DNA of 64,000 nucleotides from Belnapia rosea. Lineage in GTDB: Bacteria > Pseudomonadota > Alphaproteobacteria > Acetobacterales > Acetobacteraceae. A program made the translations under genes and the position numbers. Below the pieces are notes generated by a model, which had not been told where the DNA came from, ran no database searches, and was given only the letters and a program-made list of their open reading frames with translations. Below are positions 53,680-64,000 of the stretch, piece by piece. The stretch covers positions 1-64,000 of the forward strand of contig NZ_FMZX01000009.1 in the NCBI RefSeq assembly GCF_900101615.1, read 5' to 3'. Each line of letters begins with the position of its first letter. Positions within the stretch are counted from its first letter, which is position 1.

Positions 53680-54153
53680 GTGAGCGAAGCAGGACCAGCG
53701 GAGGGGCAGCCGGCCCCGGATTTCAGCATGCCGGCCAGCGGCGGGCGGACCGTCAACCTGGCGGGGCTGAAGGGGCAGCCTTTCCTGCTCTATTTCTATC
53801 CGAAGGCCGACACGCCCGGTTGCACGAAGCAGGCCTGCGGCATTCAGGAGGCGCTGCCGCAGCTGGGCAAGCTCGGCCTGACGGTGATCGGGGTGAGCCC
53901 GGATAAAATCTCCCCGATCGAGAAATTCGCCCAGAAATTCGGTCTCGAATTCCCGCTCGCATCGGATGAGGACCACAAGGTGGCCGAGGCCTATGGGACC
54001 TGGGTCGAAAAGTCCATGTACGGCAAGAAGTACATGGGTATGGAGCGGAGCAGCTTCCTGGTCGATGCCGAGGGGAAGGTTGCCAAGATCTGGCGGAAGG
54101 TGAAGCCGGAAGCGCATGCAGCGGAGGTGCTGAAGGCCGCTGCCGCCCTCTAG
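53680..54153 (+). CDS. bcp: Thioredoxin-dependent peroxiredoxin (Bcp/PrxQ)
   Basis: 157 aa. DTPGCTKQACGIQ holds the peroxidatic Cys48 and resolving Cys53, five apart as in atypical 2-Cys PrxQ. YFYPKADTPG, GVSPDKISPIEKFAQKFGL and ERSSFLVDAEGK are family motifs. It reduces peroxides using thioredoxin. GTG 53680 is preferred, 16 bases after glnE and behind a G-rich site. Confidence 0.93.
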   Translation: MSEAGPAEGQPAPDFSMPASGGRTVNLAGLKGQPFLLYFYPKADTPGCTKQACGIQEALPQLGKLGLTVIGVSPDKISPIEKFAQKFGLEFPLASDEDHKVAEAYGTWVEKSMYGKKYMGMERSSFLVDAEGKVAKIWRKVKPEAHAAEVLKAAAAL

Positions 54154-54166
54154 CCCGGACGGCAGG

Positions 54167-54433
54167 CTACATCCGCTTGTAGTCCTCGGTGGCGATATCC
54201 TCGCCGAACTGGCCCTCATCCTTCGGCAGGGGGCCCGGATGGCTCTCGCCCGCCGTGTCCATCGGCGCGCCGAGCATCGGCCCCCCCTCGCCGAGCGGCA
54301 GCGCCCGCTCCGCCGTGCAGGAGCAGACCGTGCTGCCATCGGGCAGCAGGTTCGGCATGGTGACCTCCTCGCAATGCGGGCATTGCACGGCGTCGAGTCG
54401 CGGGGAGGCTGGTGGGGGCGCGCTGTCGCTCAT
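54167..54433 (-). CDS. Small zinc-ribbon-like protein
   Basis: 88 aa. VQCPHCEEVTMPNLLPDG, then STVCSCTAERA, has two Cys pairs (CxxC and CxC) about 16 residues apart, as in a zinc ribbon. The C-terminal half is acidic and disordered (KDEGQFGEDIATEDYKRM). ATG 54431-54433 is used; no good ribosome site is seen. Function unknown. It is 31 bases downstream of the DUF3126 gene on the same strand and may be co-transcribed. Confidence 0.65.
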   Translation of the reverse strand: MSDSAPPPASPRLDAVQCPHCEEVTMPNLLPDGSTVCSCTAERALPLGEGGPMLGAPMDTAGESHPGPLPKDEGQFGEDIATEDYKRM

Positions 54434-54464
54434 GCCGGAAACAAAGCGCGGCAGGCGATCCGGT

Positions 54465-54692
54465 TCAGTTGATCTGGGAAAGATCCTCGGCCAGCACGAC
54501 GATCTGGATGGCGTAGGAGACCTCGCCATCCTCCGTGTCGCGATGGACCGTACCGACGAATTCGCTGCCGACGAAGAGCTCCACGGAGGCGTTCTTCCGC
54601 TGCGGCGTGCTGAGCTTGATCTTGTCGTTGCCCAGCAGCCGGCGGAGATGCGCCTGCACCGCGGCGAGTTCGGCTGGGGTCATGCTGGTCAT
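54465..54692 (-). CDS. DUF3126 family protein
   Basis: 75 aa. NDKIKLSTPQRKNASVELFV, then GSEFVGTVHRDTEDGEVSY, then AIQIVVLAEDL is the conserved core of DUF3126, a family restricted to alphaproteobacteria as far as I know. No known role. It lies near bolA, J-domain protein, cobS and cobT, its usual surroundings in this class. Confidence 0.85.
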   Translation of the reverse strand: MTSMTPAELAAVQAHLRRLLGNDKIKLSTPQRKNASVELFVGSEFVGTVHRDTEDGEVSYAIQIVVLAEDLSQIN

Positions 54693-54741
54693 CCTGACAT
54701 CTGCGGGAGCGCGGAGGCATAAACCGGGCCGCGCCCCTCCG

Positions 54742-55026
54742 CTACCCCTTTGATCCGGCTTCCTCCGGCGTCAGCAGGCGGAGGGAGAGGGCATGCATCC
54801 CTCCCTCGAACTCCCCGGCGAGGGCGGCATGGACCGTGCGCGAACGCGTAAGCCGCGCCATGCCGGCGAAGGCCGGGCTGACGACAACCAGGCTGTAATG
54901 GGTCTCGCCACCCGGACGGGCCCCGGAATGGCCGGCATGGCGGTGGCTGTCATCCTCGATGGCGATCGAGGCGCCAGGGAAGGCGGCTTCCAAAGCCTCA
55001 CGGATACGGCTGGCACGGGTCTGCAT
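54742..55026 (-). CDS. BolA family protein
   Basis: 94 aa. IREALEAAFPGASIAIEDDS, the GETHYSLVVVSPAFAGM segment and the helix RTVHAALAGEF followed by GGMHALSLRLLTPEE define the BolA fold, with the conserved C-terminal His (GMHAL). BolA proteins pair with monothiol glutaredoxins in Fe-S handling and influence morphology. ATG 55024-55026 follows GGAG. It is divergent from the J-domain gene across 88 bases. Confidence 0.92.
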   Translation of the reverse strand: MQTRASRIREALEAAFPGASIAIEDDSHRHAGHSGARPGGETHYSLVVVSPAFAGMARLTRSRTVHAALAGEFEGGMHALSLRLLTPEEAGSKG

Positions 55027-55114
55027 GGCCGGGAGTTCTCCGCCCTTTCGGTCGATCTGCCAAGCGGTGCCGGCTCGGCTTGCGCCAGCCGGGGGGCGCG
55101 CCCATAAATCAGCG

Positions 55115-55720
55115 ATGCCCCCCCGACGTGGTGCCAAACCCGAACCTGAGAGCCCTCCCCGCCCCTGCGATGCCCCGGGCTGCGAGGCCCATGGGGAGTT
55201 CCGGGCGCCGAAATCCCGCACCAGCCTGAACGAGTACCGCTGGTTCTGCCTGCCGCATGTCCGGGAGTACAACTCCTCCTGGGACTATTACAAAGGCATG
55301 GGCCCGAACGAGATCGAGGCCAACCTGCGGCACGATACCGCCTGGCAGCGGCCGACCTGGCCGCTCGGCCGGCTCGGCGGCACGCGGCGCCTCAGTCCGG
55401 AATTCCTGCGCGATCCGCTCGGCCTGCTCTATGCGACGCCGCTGCACGCCAAACGGACGAAACAGGCGGAAAGACCGCAGGCACCGCCTGAACTGCGGGC
55501 CGCCCTCGACGTTCTCGGGCTCGAGTGGCCGTTGGACCAGCCAACGCTCCGCGCCCGCTACCATGAATTGGCCAAGCAGCTGCACCCGGACGCCAATGGC
55601 GGCGACCGCGGCGCGGAGGACCGCCTGAAGGACGTCAACCGCGCCTATAGCCTGCTTCGCCAGCGGGCCGGGGCGGCCCGCCCGGAGGCGACGCCGGCCG
55701 AAGCGGACGCCGCGCGATGA
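55115..55720 (+). CDS. J-domain (DnaJ-like) molecular chaperone
   Basis: 201 aa. The J domain is at the C-terminus: ALDVLGLEWPLDQPTLRARY, HELAKQLHPDANGGD with the HPD motif near residue 157, then RLKDVNRAYSLLRQ. The N-terminal half has a Cys/His pair set (CDAPGCEAHGEF, RWFCLPHVREYN) and WDYYKGM typical of the alphaproteobacterial family beside cobS. It would recruit and stimulate DnaK, perhaps for cobaltochelatase assembly (inference from context). Confidence 0.92.
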   Translation: MPPRRGAKPEPESPPRPCDAPGCEAHGEFRAPKSRTSLNEYRWFCLPHVREYNSSWDYYKGMGPNEIEANLRHDTAWQRPTWPLGRLGGTRRLSPEFLRDPLGLLYATPLHAKRTKQAERPQAPPELRAALDVLGLEWPLDQPTLRARYHELAKQLHPDANGGDRGAEDRLKDVNRAYSLLRQRAGAARPEATPAEADAAR

Positions 55721-55804
55721 TCCGCCTGCCGGTTCGGAAATCCTCCCGAGCCGGGTAGCCTGCCGCCTTGCCCTGTCCTAGTCTTTCCTCAAGAACCTGA
55801 GCGG

Positions 55805-56821
55805 ATGCCGATGACCAAGGTCGCCAACCTCGCCGAAATCCGTCCCACCTCGGCGATCGAAGCCCCGGACACGAGCGTGAATGCGCGCGAGGCCTTCGGC
55901 CTCGATATCGACATGCAGGTGCCTGCCTTCTCGCAGCGCACCGAGCACGTGCCGGAGGTGGACGACACCTACCGCTTCGACCGCGAGACGACGCTCGCCA
56001 TCGTCGCCGGCTTCGCTAACAACCGGCGCGTGATGATCCAGGGCTACCATGGCACCGGCAAGTCGACTCATATCGAGCAGGTCGCGGCCCGGCTGAACTG
56101 GCCCTGCATCCGCGTCAACCTCGACAGCCACATCAGCCGCATCGACCTGATCGGCAAGGACGCCATCGTCCTGAAGGATGGCAAGCAGGTGACGGAGTTC
56201 CGCGAGGGCATCCTGCCCTGGGCGCTCCAGCACCCCTGCGCACTCGTCTTCGACGAGTATGATGCCGGCCGGCCGGATGTGATGTTCGTAATCCAGCGCG
56301 TGCTGGAGGTCGAGGGCAAGCTGACCCTGCTCGACCAGAACCGGGTGATCCGGCCGAACCCCTATTTCCGCCTCTTCGCCACGGCGAATACGGTCGGGCT
56401 GGGTGACACGACCGGCCTCTATCACGGCACCCAGCAGATCAACCAGGGCCAGATGGACCGCTGGAACATCGTCGCCACGCTGAACTACCTGCCGCATACG
56501 CAGGAGACGCAGATCGTGATGGCGAAGCTCGGCATCGACCCGTCGGATGCCAAGATGAAGAAGCGGGTGGAGGCGATGGTGGCGCTGGCCGACCTCACCC
56601 GCGCCGGCTTCATCGCCGGTGACATCTCGACCGTCATGTCCCCGCGCACCGTCATCACCTGGGCCGAGAACACCCGCATCTTCGGTGATGTCGGCTTCGC
56701 CTTCCGCCTCACCTTCCTCAATAAGTGCGATGAGGCGGAGCGGAGCACGGTGGCCGAGTACTACCAGCGCTGCTTCAACGAGGATCTGCCGAGCACCGGC
56801 CTGCTGAAGAAGGCGGGGTAG
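55805..56821 (+). CDS. cobS: Aerobic cobaltochelatase subunit CobS
   Basis: 338 aa AAA+ ATPase. Walker [10 protein letters not shown] at about 80-88, Walker B ALVFDEYD, sensor [11 protein letters not shown], and arginine-finger region [12 protein letters not shown]. With CobT it powers CobN to insert cobalt into hydrogenobyrinic acid diamide in B12 synthesis. ATG 55805 or 55811 both fit. cobT follows after 108 bases; cobN is not in the window. Confidence 0.96.
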   Translation: MPMTKVANLAEIRPTSAIEAPDTSVNAREAFGLDIDMQVPAFSQRTEHVPEVDDTYRFDRETTLAIVAGFANNRRVMIQGYHGTGKSTHIEQVAARLNWPCIRVNLDSHISRIDLIGKDAIVLKDGKQVTEFREGILPWALQHPCALVFDEYDAGRPDVMFVIQRVLEVEGKLTLLDQNRVIRPNPYFRLFATANTVGLGDTTGLYHGTQQINQGQMDRWNIVATLNYLPHTQETQIVMAKLGIDPSDAKMKKRVEAMVALADLTRAGFIAGDISTVMSPRTVITWAENTRIFGDVGFAFRLTFLNKCDEAERSTVAEYYQRCFNEDLPSTGLLKKAG

Positions 56822-56929
56822 CCTCCTCCCCATTGTGCGCGCCTGCGGCTGTCCCGATGCCGCGGGCGCGTCGCCTTGAGAAGCATCGAGCAATCGGGCC
56901 GGCGGCCGGAACGAAGCGGAAGCCATAGA

Positions 56930-58798
56930 ATGTCGAAGCAGGACCTGACCCGCCAGGAAGAGTTCAAGCGCGCCACCGCCGGGACGTTGCGCGCCATCGC
57001 CCATGCCAATGCCGAGGTCCAGGTGGCCTTCCAGCCCGGCCCCGGCGGTGTGGCCGGCAAGCGGGTGCGTCTGCCCCTGCCGACCCGGGCATTGCCGCCG
57101 GCCGAGATGGCCAAGCTGCGCGGCGCGGCCGATGCGGCGGCGCTGCGGCTTCGGCATCATTCCGAATCCGTCCACGCCTCCCGCCTGCCGCAGCGGCGAG
57201 AGGCGAAGGAGGTCTACGACGCGCTCGAGGACGTCCGGGTCGAGGCCGTCGGCAGCCGGCACATGTCCGGCGTCGCCGCCAATCTCAGGGCCCGGCTGAC
57301 CGATCTCTGCGAGACCGAGGGCTACGACCGGATGACCCGGAAGGACCAGCTGCCGCTGCCCGCGGCGCTGTCTCTCCTGGCCCGTGAGCGGATCTCGGGC
57401 GAGCCGGCGCCGGAGGCGGCCCACCGGGTGCTCGATCTCTGGCGCGATTCCCTTGGGGATCAGGCCGATGCGGCGCTGGACGAGATGTCCCGCAGCACGG
57501 AGGACCAGGACGCCTTCGCCCGTGCCGCTCGCAAGCTGCTGACCGCGCTCGACCTGGCCGAGGCCGAGGTGGAGAGCGAGGCGGAGGAGCAGGAGGACGG
57601 CGAGGAGAGCGGCGAGCAATCCAGCCAGCAGGACCAGTCCGGCGAGGGCGAGGCCCAGTCCCAGGATCAGGAGAGCATGCTCGGCGCCCAGCCCGAGACG
57701 ATGCAGGGCGAGGCAGCCGAGGAAGAGGCGCAGGAAACCGAGGACGAGGGCGCCGCCGCCGAAGGCGACGACAAGCCTGGTGGCCCGCAACAGCGCCGCG
57801 AGGTGCCGCAGACCGACGATGCCAGCCGGTACCACCCCTTCACGACCGCCTTTGACGAGATCACCGAGGCGGAGGAGCTCTGCGACCCGGAGGAACTCGG
57901 CCGGCTGCGCCAGCAGCTCGACCAGCAGCTCTCGCATCTGCAGGGCGTCGTGTCCAAGCTGGCCAATCGGCTGCAGCGCCGCCTGCTGGCGCAGCAGCAG
58001 CGCGCCTGGGAGTTCGACCTCGAGGAAGGACAGCTCGACGCCGCGCGGCTCGCCCGCATCGTCGCCAACCCGATGCTTTCCCTCTCCTACAAGCGGGAGA
58101 GGGAGGCGGATTTCCGCGACACCGTCGTTTCCCTGCTGATCGATAATTCCGGATCTATGCGCGGGCGGCCGATCACCGTCGCCGCCATGTGCTCGGACAT
58201 CCTGGCCCGTACGCTGGAACGCTGCGCGGTGAAGACCGAGATCCTCGGTTTCACCACGCGTGCCTGGAAGGGCGGGCAGAGCCGTGAGCGCTGGGTGCAG
58301 GAAGGCAAGCCGCGCAATCCGGGGCGGCTGAACGACCTTCGCCACGTCATCTACAAGGCGGCCGATGCACCCTGGCGGCGGGCGAGGAAGAATCTCGGCC
58401 TCATGCTGCGCGAGGGGCTGCTGAAGGAGAATATCGATGGCGAGGCGCTGGAATGGGCCTACAAGCGGCTGCGTAACCGGCCCGAGCATCGCCGCATCCT
58501 GATGGTGATCTCGGACGGTGCGCCGGTCGATGACAGCACCCTCTCGGTCAATCCTGGCAATTATCTCGAGCGGCACCTGCGCAAGGTCATCGGTGATATC
58601 GAGGGGCGCGGGGATGTCGAGCTCATCGCCATCGGCATCGGCCATGACGTCACCCGCTATTATCGCCGGGCCGTCACCATCGTGGATGCCGAGGAGCTGG
58701 GCGGCACGATGATGAAGAAGCTGGCCGAACTCTTCGACGAGGATGCCGCCGAAGCCTGGCAGCGGGCAGCCACGGAGCGCTCCGCCGTCCTCGTCTAG
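56930..58798 (+). CDS. cobT: Aerobic cobaltochelatase subunit CobT
   Basis: 622 aa. An N-terminal helical domain, a very acidic central linker (about 207-295, Glu/Gln-rich), and a C-terminal von Willebrand A domain with [16 protein letters not shown] (DxSxS, about 400-410) and later [12 protein letters not shown]. It forms the CobST chaperone complex with the upstream AAA+ protein. ATG 56930 follows GCGGAAG. The acidic linker gives a long, meaningless open frame on the minus strand. Confidence 0.96.
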   Translation: MSKQDLTRQEEFKRATAGTLRAIAHANAEVQVAFQPGPGGVAGKRVRLPLPTRALPPAEMAKLRGAADAAALRLRHHSESVHASRLPQRREAKEVYDALEDVRVEAVGSRHMSGVAANLRARLTDLCETEGYDRMTRKDQLPLPAALSLLARERISGEPAPEAAHRVLDLWRDSLGDQADAALDEMSRSTEDQDAFARAARKLLTALDLAEAEVESEAEEQEDGEESGEQSSQQDQSGEGEAQSQDQESMLGAQPETMQGEAAEEEAQETEDEGAAAEGDDKPGGPQQRREVPQTDDASRYHPFTTAFDEITEAEELCDPEELGRLRQQLDQQLSHLQGVVSKLANRLQRRLLAQQQRAWEFDLEEGQLDAARLARIVANPMLSLSYKREREADFRDTVVSLLIDNSGSMRGRPITVAAMCSDILARTLERCAVKTEILGFTTRAWKGGQSRERWVQEGKPRNPGRLNDLRHVIYKAADAPWRRARKNLGLMLREGLLKENIDGEALEWAYKRLRNRPEHRRILMVISDGAPVDDSTLSVNPGNYLERHLRKVIGDIEGRGDVELIAIGIGHDVTRYYRRAVTIVDAEELGGTMMKKLAELFDEDAAEAWQRAATERSAVLV

Positions 58799-58924
58799 GA
58801 CACGTCTCCACGATTCCGCTGCGCGGCTTCGTGGAAACTCCTATATTCGCTTCGATCCCGAAGCCTTGGCACAGCCTTCCGCGGCCGAGCCACGGAAGGA
58901 TGACAGGCAAGGGTTGGTTGCGAC

Positions 58925-59881
58925 ATGCGTTCTCCGGTTTCGCGCGGGCTATCGCGCCGGTCGCTGCTGGCGACGTTGGTGCTCGGGGCCTGCTCGCGCG
59001 GCGGGGCGCAGTCCCCGGCACGGATCCTGGCGCTCAGCCCGCTGCCGACGGGCAGTCGGCTCGAGGCGCTGGGCGGGCTAGAGCTTGATGACGGGGTGCT
59101 CGGCTTCGGCGGGCTCTCCGCCCTGCATATCGATGACGATCTTCGGCTGACCGCGATCAGCGATCTTGGCCACTGGGTGACGGCCAGGTTGGCACTGCGC
59201 GAGGGTCGGCCGGAAGGCTTGGCCGATCTGCGCACGGGCCCCCTGCGGGACGGTAGCGGAATACCCTTGCGCCGCGGCTATGGCGGCGATGCGGAGTCGC
59301 TTGCGCGGCTGCCGGATGGTGGCTGGCTGGTCGGCTTCGAGCGCTGGCAGCGCATTCGCCGTTACCGCGATATCAGCGGGCCAGGCGAGTATGTGGAAGC
59401 GCCACCGGGCCTGGAATTCGCCCCACGGAATGGCGGGCTGGAATCGCTGGCGGTGCTGCCGGACGGGCGGTGGCTGGCGATCGCCGAGAGCTTCCTGCCA
59501 CGAGGGGATGAGAGCCTGCGGCGCGCCTGGATCGGCGGGCCAGGGGCCTGGCGGCGCCTGGTCTACCGGCCGGCCGAGGGCTTCAACCCGGCCGATATGG
59601 CTCCCCTGCCCGGGGGCGGGGCGCTGGTGCTGGAGCGGAGCTTCTCGATCTTCGCCGGCTTCGGCGGGCGCGTGGTGCGGCTCTCGGCGGCACAGCTGAA
59701 CGGGGCGGTGCTGGAAGGCGAGGAGATCCTCCGCCTGGACGCACCGGTGCCGCGCGACAATTATGAGGGGATTACGGTCTTCCGCCATGCAGGCCGGACC
59801 CTGGTGGCACTCGTCTCCGACGACAACGAGAACATGCTCCAGCGGACCCTGCTGCTGGTCTTCGCCGTGGTCGATGAATGA
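58925..59881 (+). CDS. Esterase-like activity of phytase family lipoprotein
   Basis: 318 aa. SRRSLLATLVLGAC gives a twin-arginine-like leader ending in a lipobox with Cys23. The mature part has the phytase-type beta-propeller pattern: GGLSALHIDDDLRLTAISD, GGDAESLARLPDGGWLVGFE, GLESLAVLPDGRWLAIAE and DNYEGITVFRHAGRTLVALVSDDN. Likely envelope-anchored hydrolase of an ester or phosphate substrate; calcium binding by the acidic loops is likely. Confidence 0.85.
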   Translation: MRSPVSRGLSRRSLLATLVLGACSRGGAQSPARILALSPLPTGSRLEALGGLELDDGVLGFGGLSALHIDDDLRLTAISDLGHWVTARLALREGRPEGLADLRTGPLRDGSGIPLRRGYGGDAESLARLPDGGWLVGFERWQRIRRYRDISGPGEYVEAPPGLEFAPRNGGLESLAVLPDGRWLAIAESFLPRGDESLRRAWIGGPGAWRRLVYRPAEGFNPADMAPLPGGGALVLERSFSIFAGFGGRVVRLSAAQLNGAVLEGEEILRLDAPVPRDNYEGITVFRHAGRTLVALVSDDNENMLQRTLLLVFAVVDE

Positions 59882-59893
59882 GGCGCTGCAGCG

Positions 59894-61081
59894 TCACGAG
59901 CTCAGGTAATCGATAATGCCTTGGGCGGCCGCTCGCCCGGTGCTGAAGCAGGCCTGCAACAGGTACCCGCCGGTCGGAGCTTCCCAGTCCAGCATCTCCC
60001 CGGCGAGGAAGGTGCCTGGCCGGCGCCGCAACATGAAATGCTCATCCACCTCCGCCCAGCCGACCCCGCCGGCGGTGGAGATGGCCCGCTCGATCGGCGC
60101 CGGGGCGGTGAGGCGGAGCGGAATGTCCTTCACCAAGCGGGAAAGCGGGAGCGCGGCGCCGCCGTGCAACGCCTCCTGCACCAGGCCGATGGCGATGGGG
60201 GCAAGGCCAGCGCGACGCAGGTGGTTCGACAGTGACAGACCACCCCGTGGGCCATCGAGCCGTGCCGCCAGCGCCTCGGGCGTCTCATCCGGGCGGAGGT
60301 CCAGCCGCAGCGTCACGCCGCCTTCCGCAGCGATCTCGTCGCGCAGTGGCGCGGACAGCGCATAGACCGCGCCGCCTTCGAGGCCGGATGCCGTCACCAC
60401 CGCCTCGCCGCGCACCCGGCGCCCCCGGAATTCGAGGGCGATGCGCTTGAGCGGCTGCCCCTCGAAGCGTTGACGAAAGATGTCGGACCAGGCGTGGAGG
60501 AAGCCGCAATTGGAGGGGCGCAGCGGCACCACGCCGGGCAGCAGCCCGGTCCACAACCCGTCCGAGCCCAGCCGGGGCCAGGATGCGCCGCCGAGGGCCA
60601 AAAGGGTGGCGGCAGGGCGGCAAGCGACAGCGCCCGCCGGGCCGGTGAAGCGCAGGCCACCCTCCGTATCCCACCCTTCCCACCGGTGGCGCCCCCGCAG
60701 CGTGACCCCCTGCCCTGCCAGCCGGGACAGCCAGGCGCGCAGCAGGGGTGAGGCCTTGAGCGCCTTGGGAAAGACGCGGCCGCTGGTCCCGGTAAAGAGG
60801 GGCTGCCCCAACCCCTCTGCCCAAGCCATCAGCGCCGAGGGGGGAAAGGCACGGATCGCTGGCTCCAGCCGCGCCTGGACGGCGCCATATCGCGGCAGGA
60901 ACGCCTCGAGCGGTTCGGAATGGGTGAGGTTCAGCCCGCCGCGGCCGGCGATGAGCAGCTTGCGGCCGGGGCTCGGCATATGATCGATGACAGTGACCGC
61001 CAGGCCGGCCGAAGCCAGGGTCTCGGCCGCCATCAGCCCGGCCGGTCCAGCGCCGATCACCATGACAGGTTGGGAGGTCAT
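59894..61081 (-). CDS. TIGR03862/BaiN-type flavoprotein
   Basis: 395 aa. VIGAGPAGLMAAETLASAGL is the FAD-binding GxGxxG; PSPGRKLLIAGRGGLNLTHSE is the HI0933 family signature; TLLALGGASWPRLGSDG and the C-terminal STAGGVGWAEVDEHFML and APTGGYLLQACFSTGRAAA complete it. Family members are FAD-dependent reductases of unclear physiological substrate. Convergent with the phytase-type esterase gene, 12 bases apart. Confidence 0.9.
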   Translation of the reverse strand: MTSQPVMVIGAGPAGLMAAETLASAGLAVTVIDHMPSPGRKLLIAGRGGLNLTHSEPLEAFLPRYGAVQARLEPAIRAFPPSALMAWAEGLGQPLFTGTSGRVFPKALKASPLLRAWLSRLAGQGVTLRGRHRWEGWDTEGGLRFTGPAGAVACRPAATLLALGGASWPRLGSDGLWTGLLPGVVPLRPSNCGFLHAWSDIFRQRFEGQPLKRIALEFRGRRVRGEAVVTASGLEGGAVYALSAPLRDEIAAEGGVTLRLDLRPDETPEALAARLDGPRGGLSLSNHLRRAGLAPIAIGLVQEALHGGAALPLSRLVKDIPLRLTAPAPIERAISTAGGVGWAEVDEHFMLRRRPGTFLAGEMLDWEAPTGGYLLQACFSTGRAAAQGIIDYLSS

Positions 61082-61164
61082 GTCAGCTTGTAACGCTGCC
61101 GCCGGCCGCGGTGAACCCGGGACGGTTCCGGCCGTTAGGGGGCAAACCGAAATGGAGAAGTCCC

Positions 61165-61536
61165 ATGGCTGATGGTTTCCTGTCCAGCCTCCTGTCCCGC
61201 GCCGATGACGTTCGTGAGGGCGCCGAGCGCTATGGCCGTCGTGCCTCAGGCAACCTGCGCGATGCCGGCGACACCCTCCGCGACCGTGGCGGCGACGCGC
61301 GTGGCGAATTGTCGCGTCTCTGGGGTCAGCTGGAGGATCTGGTGGAGCGGCGCCTGAGCCCGGCGGCGCATGATGCCGCCCGCTATGCTGGCAGCTATGC
61401 GCGGGACGGCCGCGAGACAGCGCTCGATGTTGCCCAGCAGTTGCGGGACGTGACGCGGTCCCGCCCCCTGCTGGCGATCGGCATCGCGGTGGCCGCGACC
61501 TGGGCGATCAGCAGCATGCTGCGTAGCCGTCGGTAA
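61165..61536 (+). CDS. ElaB/YqjD-like membrane-anchored protein (DUF883-like)
   Basis: 123 aa. A long charged helical region ([20 protein letters not shown]) with repeated Arg/Asp/Gly heptad-like stretches, then one C-terminal helix [20 protein letters not shown] followed by RSRR. This topology is that of the ElaB/YqjD/DUF883 proteins, which anchor ribosomes to the membrane in stationary phase in E. coli. Start follows AATGGAGAAG. Low sequence identity expected, so the family call is moderate. Confidence 0.65.
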   Translation: MADGFLSSLLSRADDVREGAERYGRRASGNLRDAGDTLRDRGGDARGELSRLWGQLEDLVERRLSPAAHDAARYAGSYARDGRETALDVAQQLRDVTRSRPLLAIGIAVAATWAISSMLRSRR

Positions 61537-61548
61537 GGCCGAAGTCCG

Positions 61549-61572
61549 GTCCAGGGCGACCAGGCCCTGGAC
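61549..61572 (+). terminator. GTCCAGGGC/GCCCTGGAC hairpin after the ElaB-like gene
   Basis: A perfect nine-base stem with a six-base loop lies between the ElaB-like stop and uvrB. No T-tract. It may terminate the small gene or attenuate read-through into uvrB. Confidence 0.5.
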
Positions 61573-61604
61573 CTGGCACCGGCGAAAGCCAAGATAAGGG
61601 GGCG

Positions 61605-63809
<2,205 letters not shown>

Positions 63810-63867
63810 CCCAGGGAACACCCTGCCCACCCTCCGCGTTGGCGACATCAAAAGCGAGGAGGCGGAC

Positions 63868-64000
63868 ATGGGTGAATTCACCGGCAGGATTGCCATCGAC
63901 CGGCCAGCAACGGAGGTCTTCGCCTTCCTGTCCGACCCCACCGCCATGCCGCGCTACCTGCAGACCGTCCGCAAGGTGGAGCAGCAGGGGCCAGGGCGCA
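63868..64000 (+). CDS. SRPBCC-family protein, 5' part (cut by window edge)
   Basis: 44 residues are visible: MGEFTGRIAIDRPATEVFAF, then LSDPTAMPRYLQTV. The I-x-I-x-x-P-x-x-x-V-x-x-x-x-x-D pattern is the first strand and helix of START/SRPBCC (polyketide cyclase-like) domains. A GCGAGGAGG site precedes the ATG. The function needs the missing part. Confidence 0.8.
   Translation, partial: MGEFTGRIAIDRPATEVFAFLSDPTAMPRYLQTVRKVEQQGPGR

Noticed and set aside
57540-57790. Repetitive Glu/Gln-coding stretch in cobT as a tandem DNA repeat
   Set aside because: It is irregular at the DNA level and corresponds to the normal acidic linker of CobT.
55778-58645. Long minus-strand open frame opposite cobS and cobT
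   Set aside because: It spans two unambiguous genes and their gap. Its composition mirrors the acidic cobT linker, with no domain, start or ribosome site. Long antisense frames are expected at this GC content.
61537-61604. SOS box before uvrB
   Set aside because: No GTTC-N7-GTTC or GAAC-N7-GAAC arrangement is present; only a terminator-like hairpin is seen.

Overview
The window is GC-rich chromosomal DNA from an alphaproteobacterium, most likely an Acetobacteraceae member of the Roseomonas type (inference). Reasons: a bolA / J-domain / cobS / cobT order with a DUF3126 gene beside it, argH directly coupled to lptM, Bug-type (TctC) binding proteins, an ScfR-like regulator divergent from isocitrate lyase, aerobic cobaltochelatase, and many ATGA/TGATG start-stop overlaps. 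No prophage, CRISPR array or replication origin was seen.

Layout. 1-1.9 kb is a gene graveyard: an IS5-type transposase tail, the C-terminal remnant of an HNH-type nuclease, a broken EamA permease, and tRNA-Gly(GCC) whose 3' end faces this debris. 2.0-7.8 kb holds a small catabolic operon (CoA-transferase A/B, a broken GNAT gene, a DsbA/HCCA-isomerase-like protein, a molybdenum hydroxylase large subunit with Gln at the usual catalytic Glu), convergent with a frameshifted Bug protein and its Rrf2-type regulator. 8.4-12.5 kb has a two-domain cold-shock protein, the ScfR-like regulator, aceA and a tiny acidic protein. 12.5-15.6 kb is a coupled minus-strand operon (FAD oxidoreductase, serine/threonine dehydratase, DUF1345 with an in-frame stop) plus a stress-protein-like gene. 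15.8-23.0 kb carries a complete carbohydrate-type ABC importer, an HcxB-like oxidoreductase, an unknown protein and a Bug protein. 23.0-27.0 kb has a TlpA-like thioredoxin head-to-head with argH-lptM, then a metallo-beta-lactamase-fold hydrolase and two Rieske proteins.

27.0-32.1 kb is the most unusual part: an AT-rich gap, then a tandem CBM6 protein gene whose 5' end has been replaced in frame by the start of an IS256-type transposase, followed by a type I secretion ATPase and its HlyD-type adaptor. The CBM gene and the ATPase gene each also carry a one-base frameshift.

33.2-38.0 kb is a molybdenum block: modB, modC, a MoeA-like protein without its catalytic middle domain, and a MoeA fused to a periplasmic-binding-like domain; modA is absent. 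The rest is mostly housekeeping: PduO adenosyltransferase, TonB, CDF transporter, DUF2889, anmK, tyrS, a MASE1-GGDEF diguanylate cyclase, an orphan family-5 binding protein, a giant AsmA-like protein divergent from glnE, a peroxiredoxin, bolA, cobS/cobT, a phytase-type esterase lipoprotein, a BaiN/TIGR03862-type flavoprotein, an ElaB/YqjD-like protein, uvrB, and the start of a SRPBCC protein at the right edge.

At least seven genes carry nonsense or frameshift lesions. Several are single-base changes in G/C runs, so sequencing error must be excluded before they are called pseudogenes.
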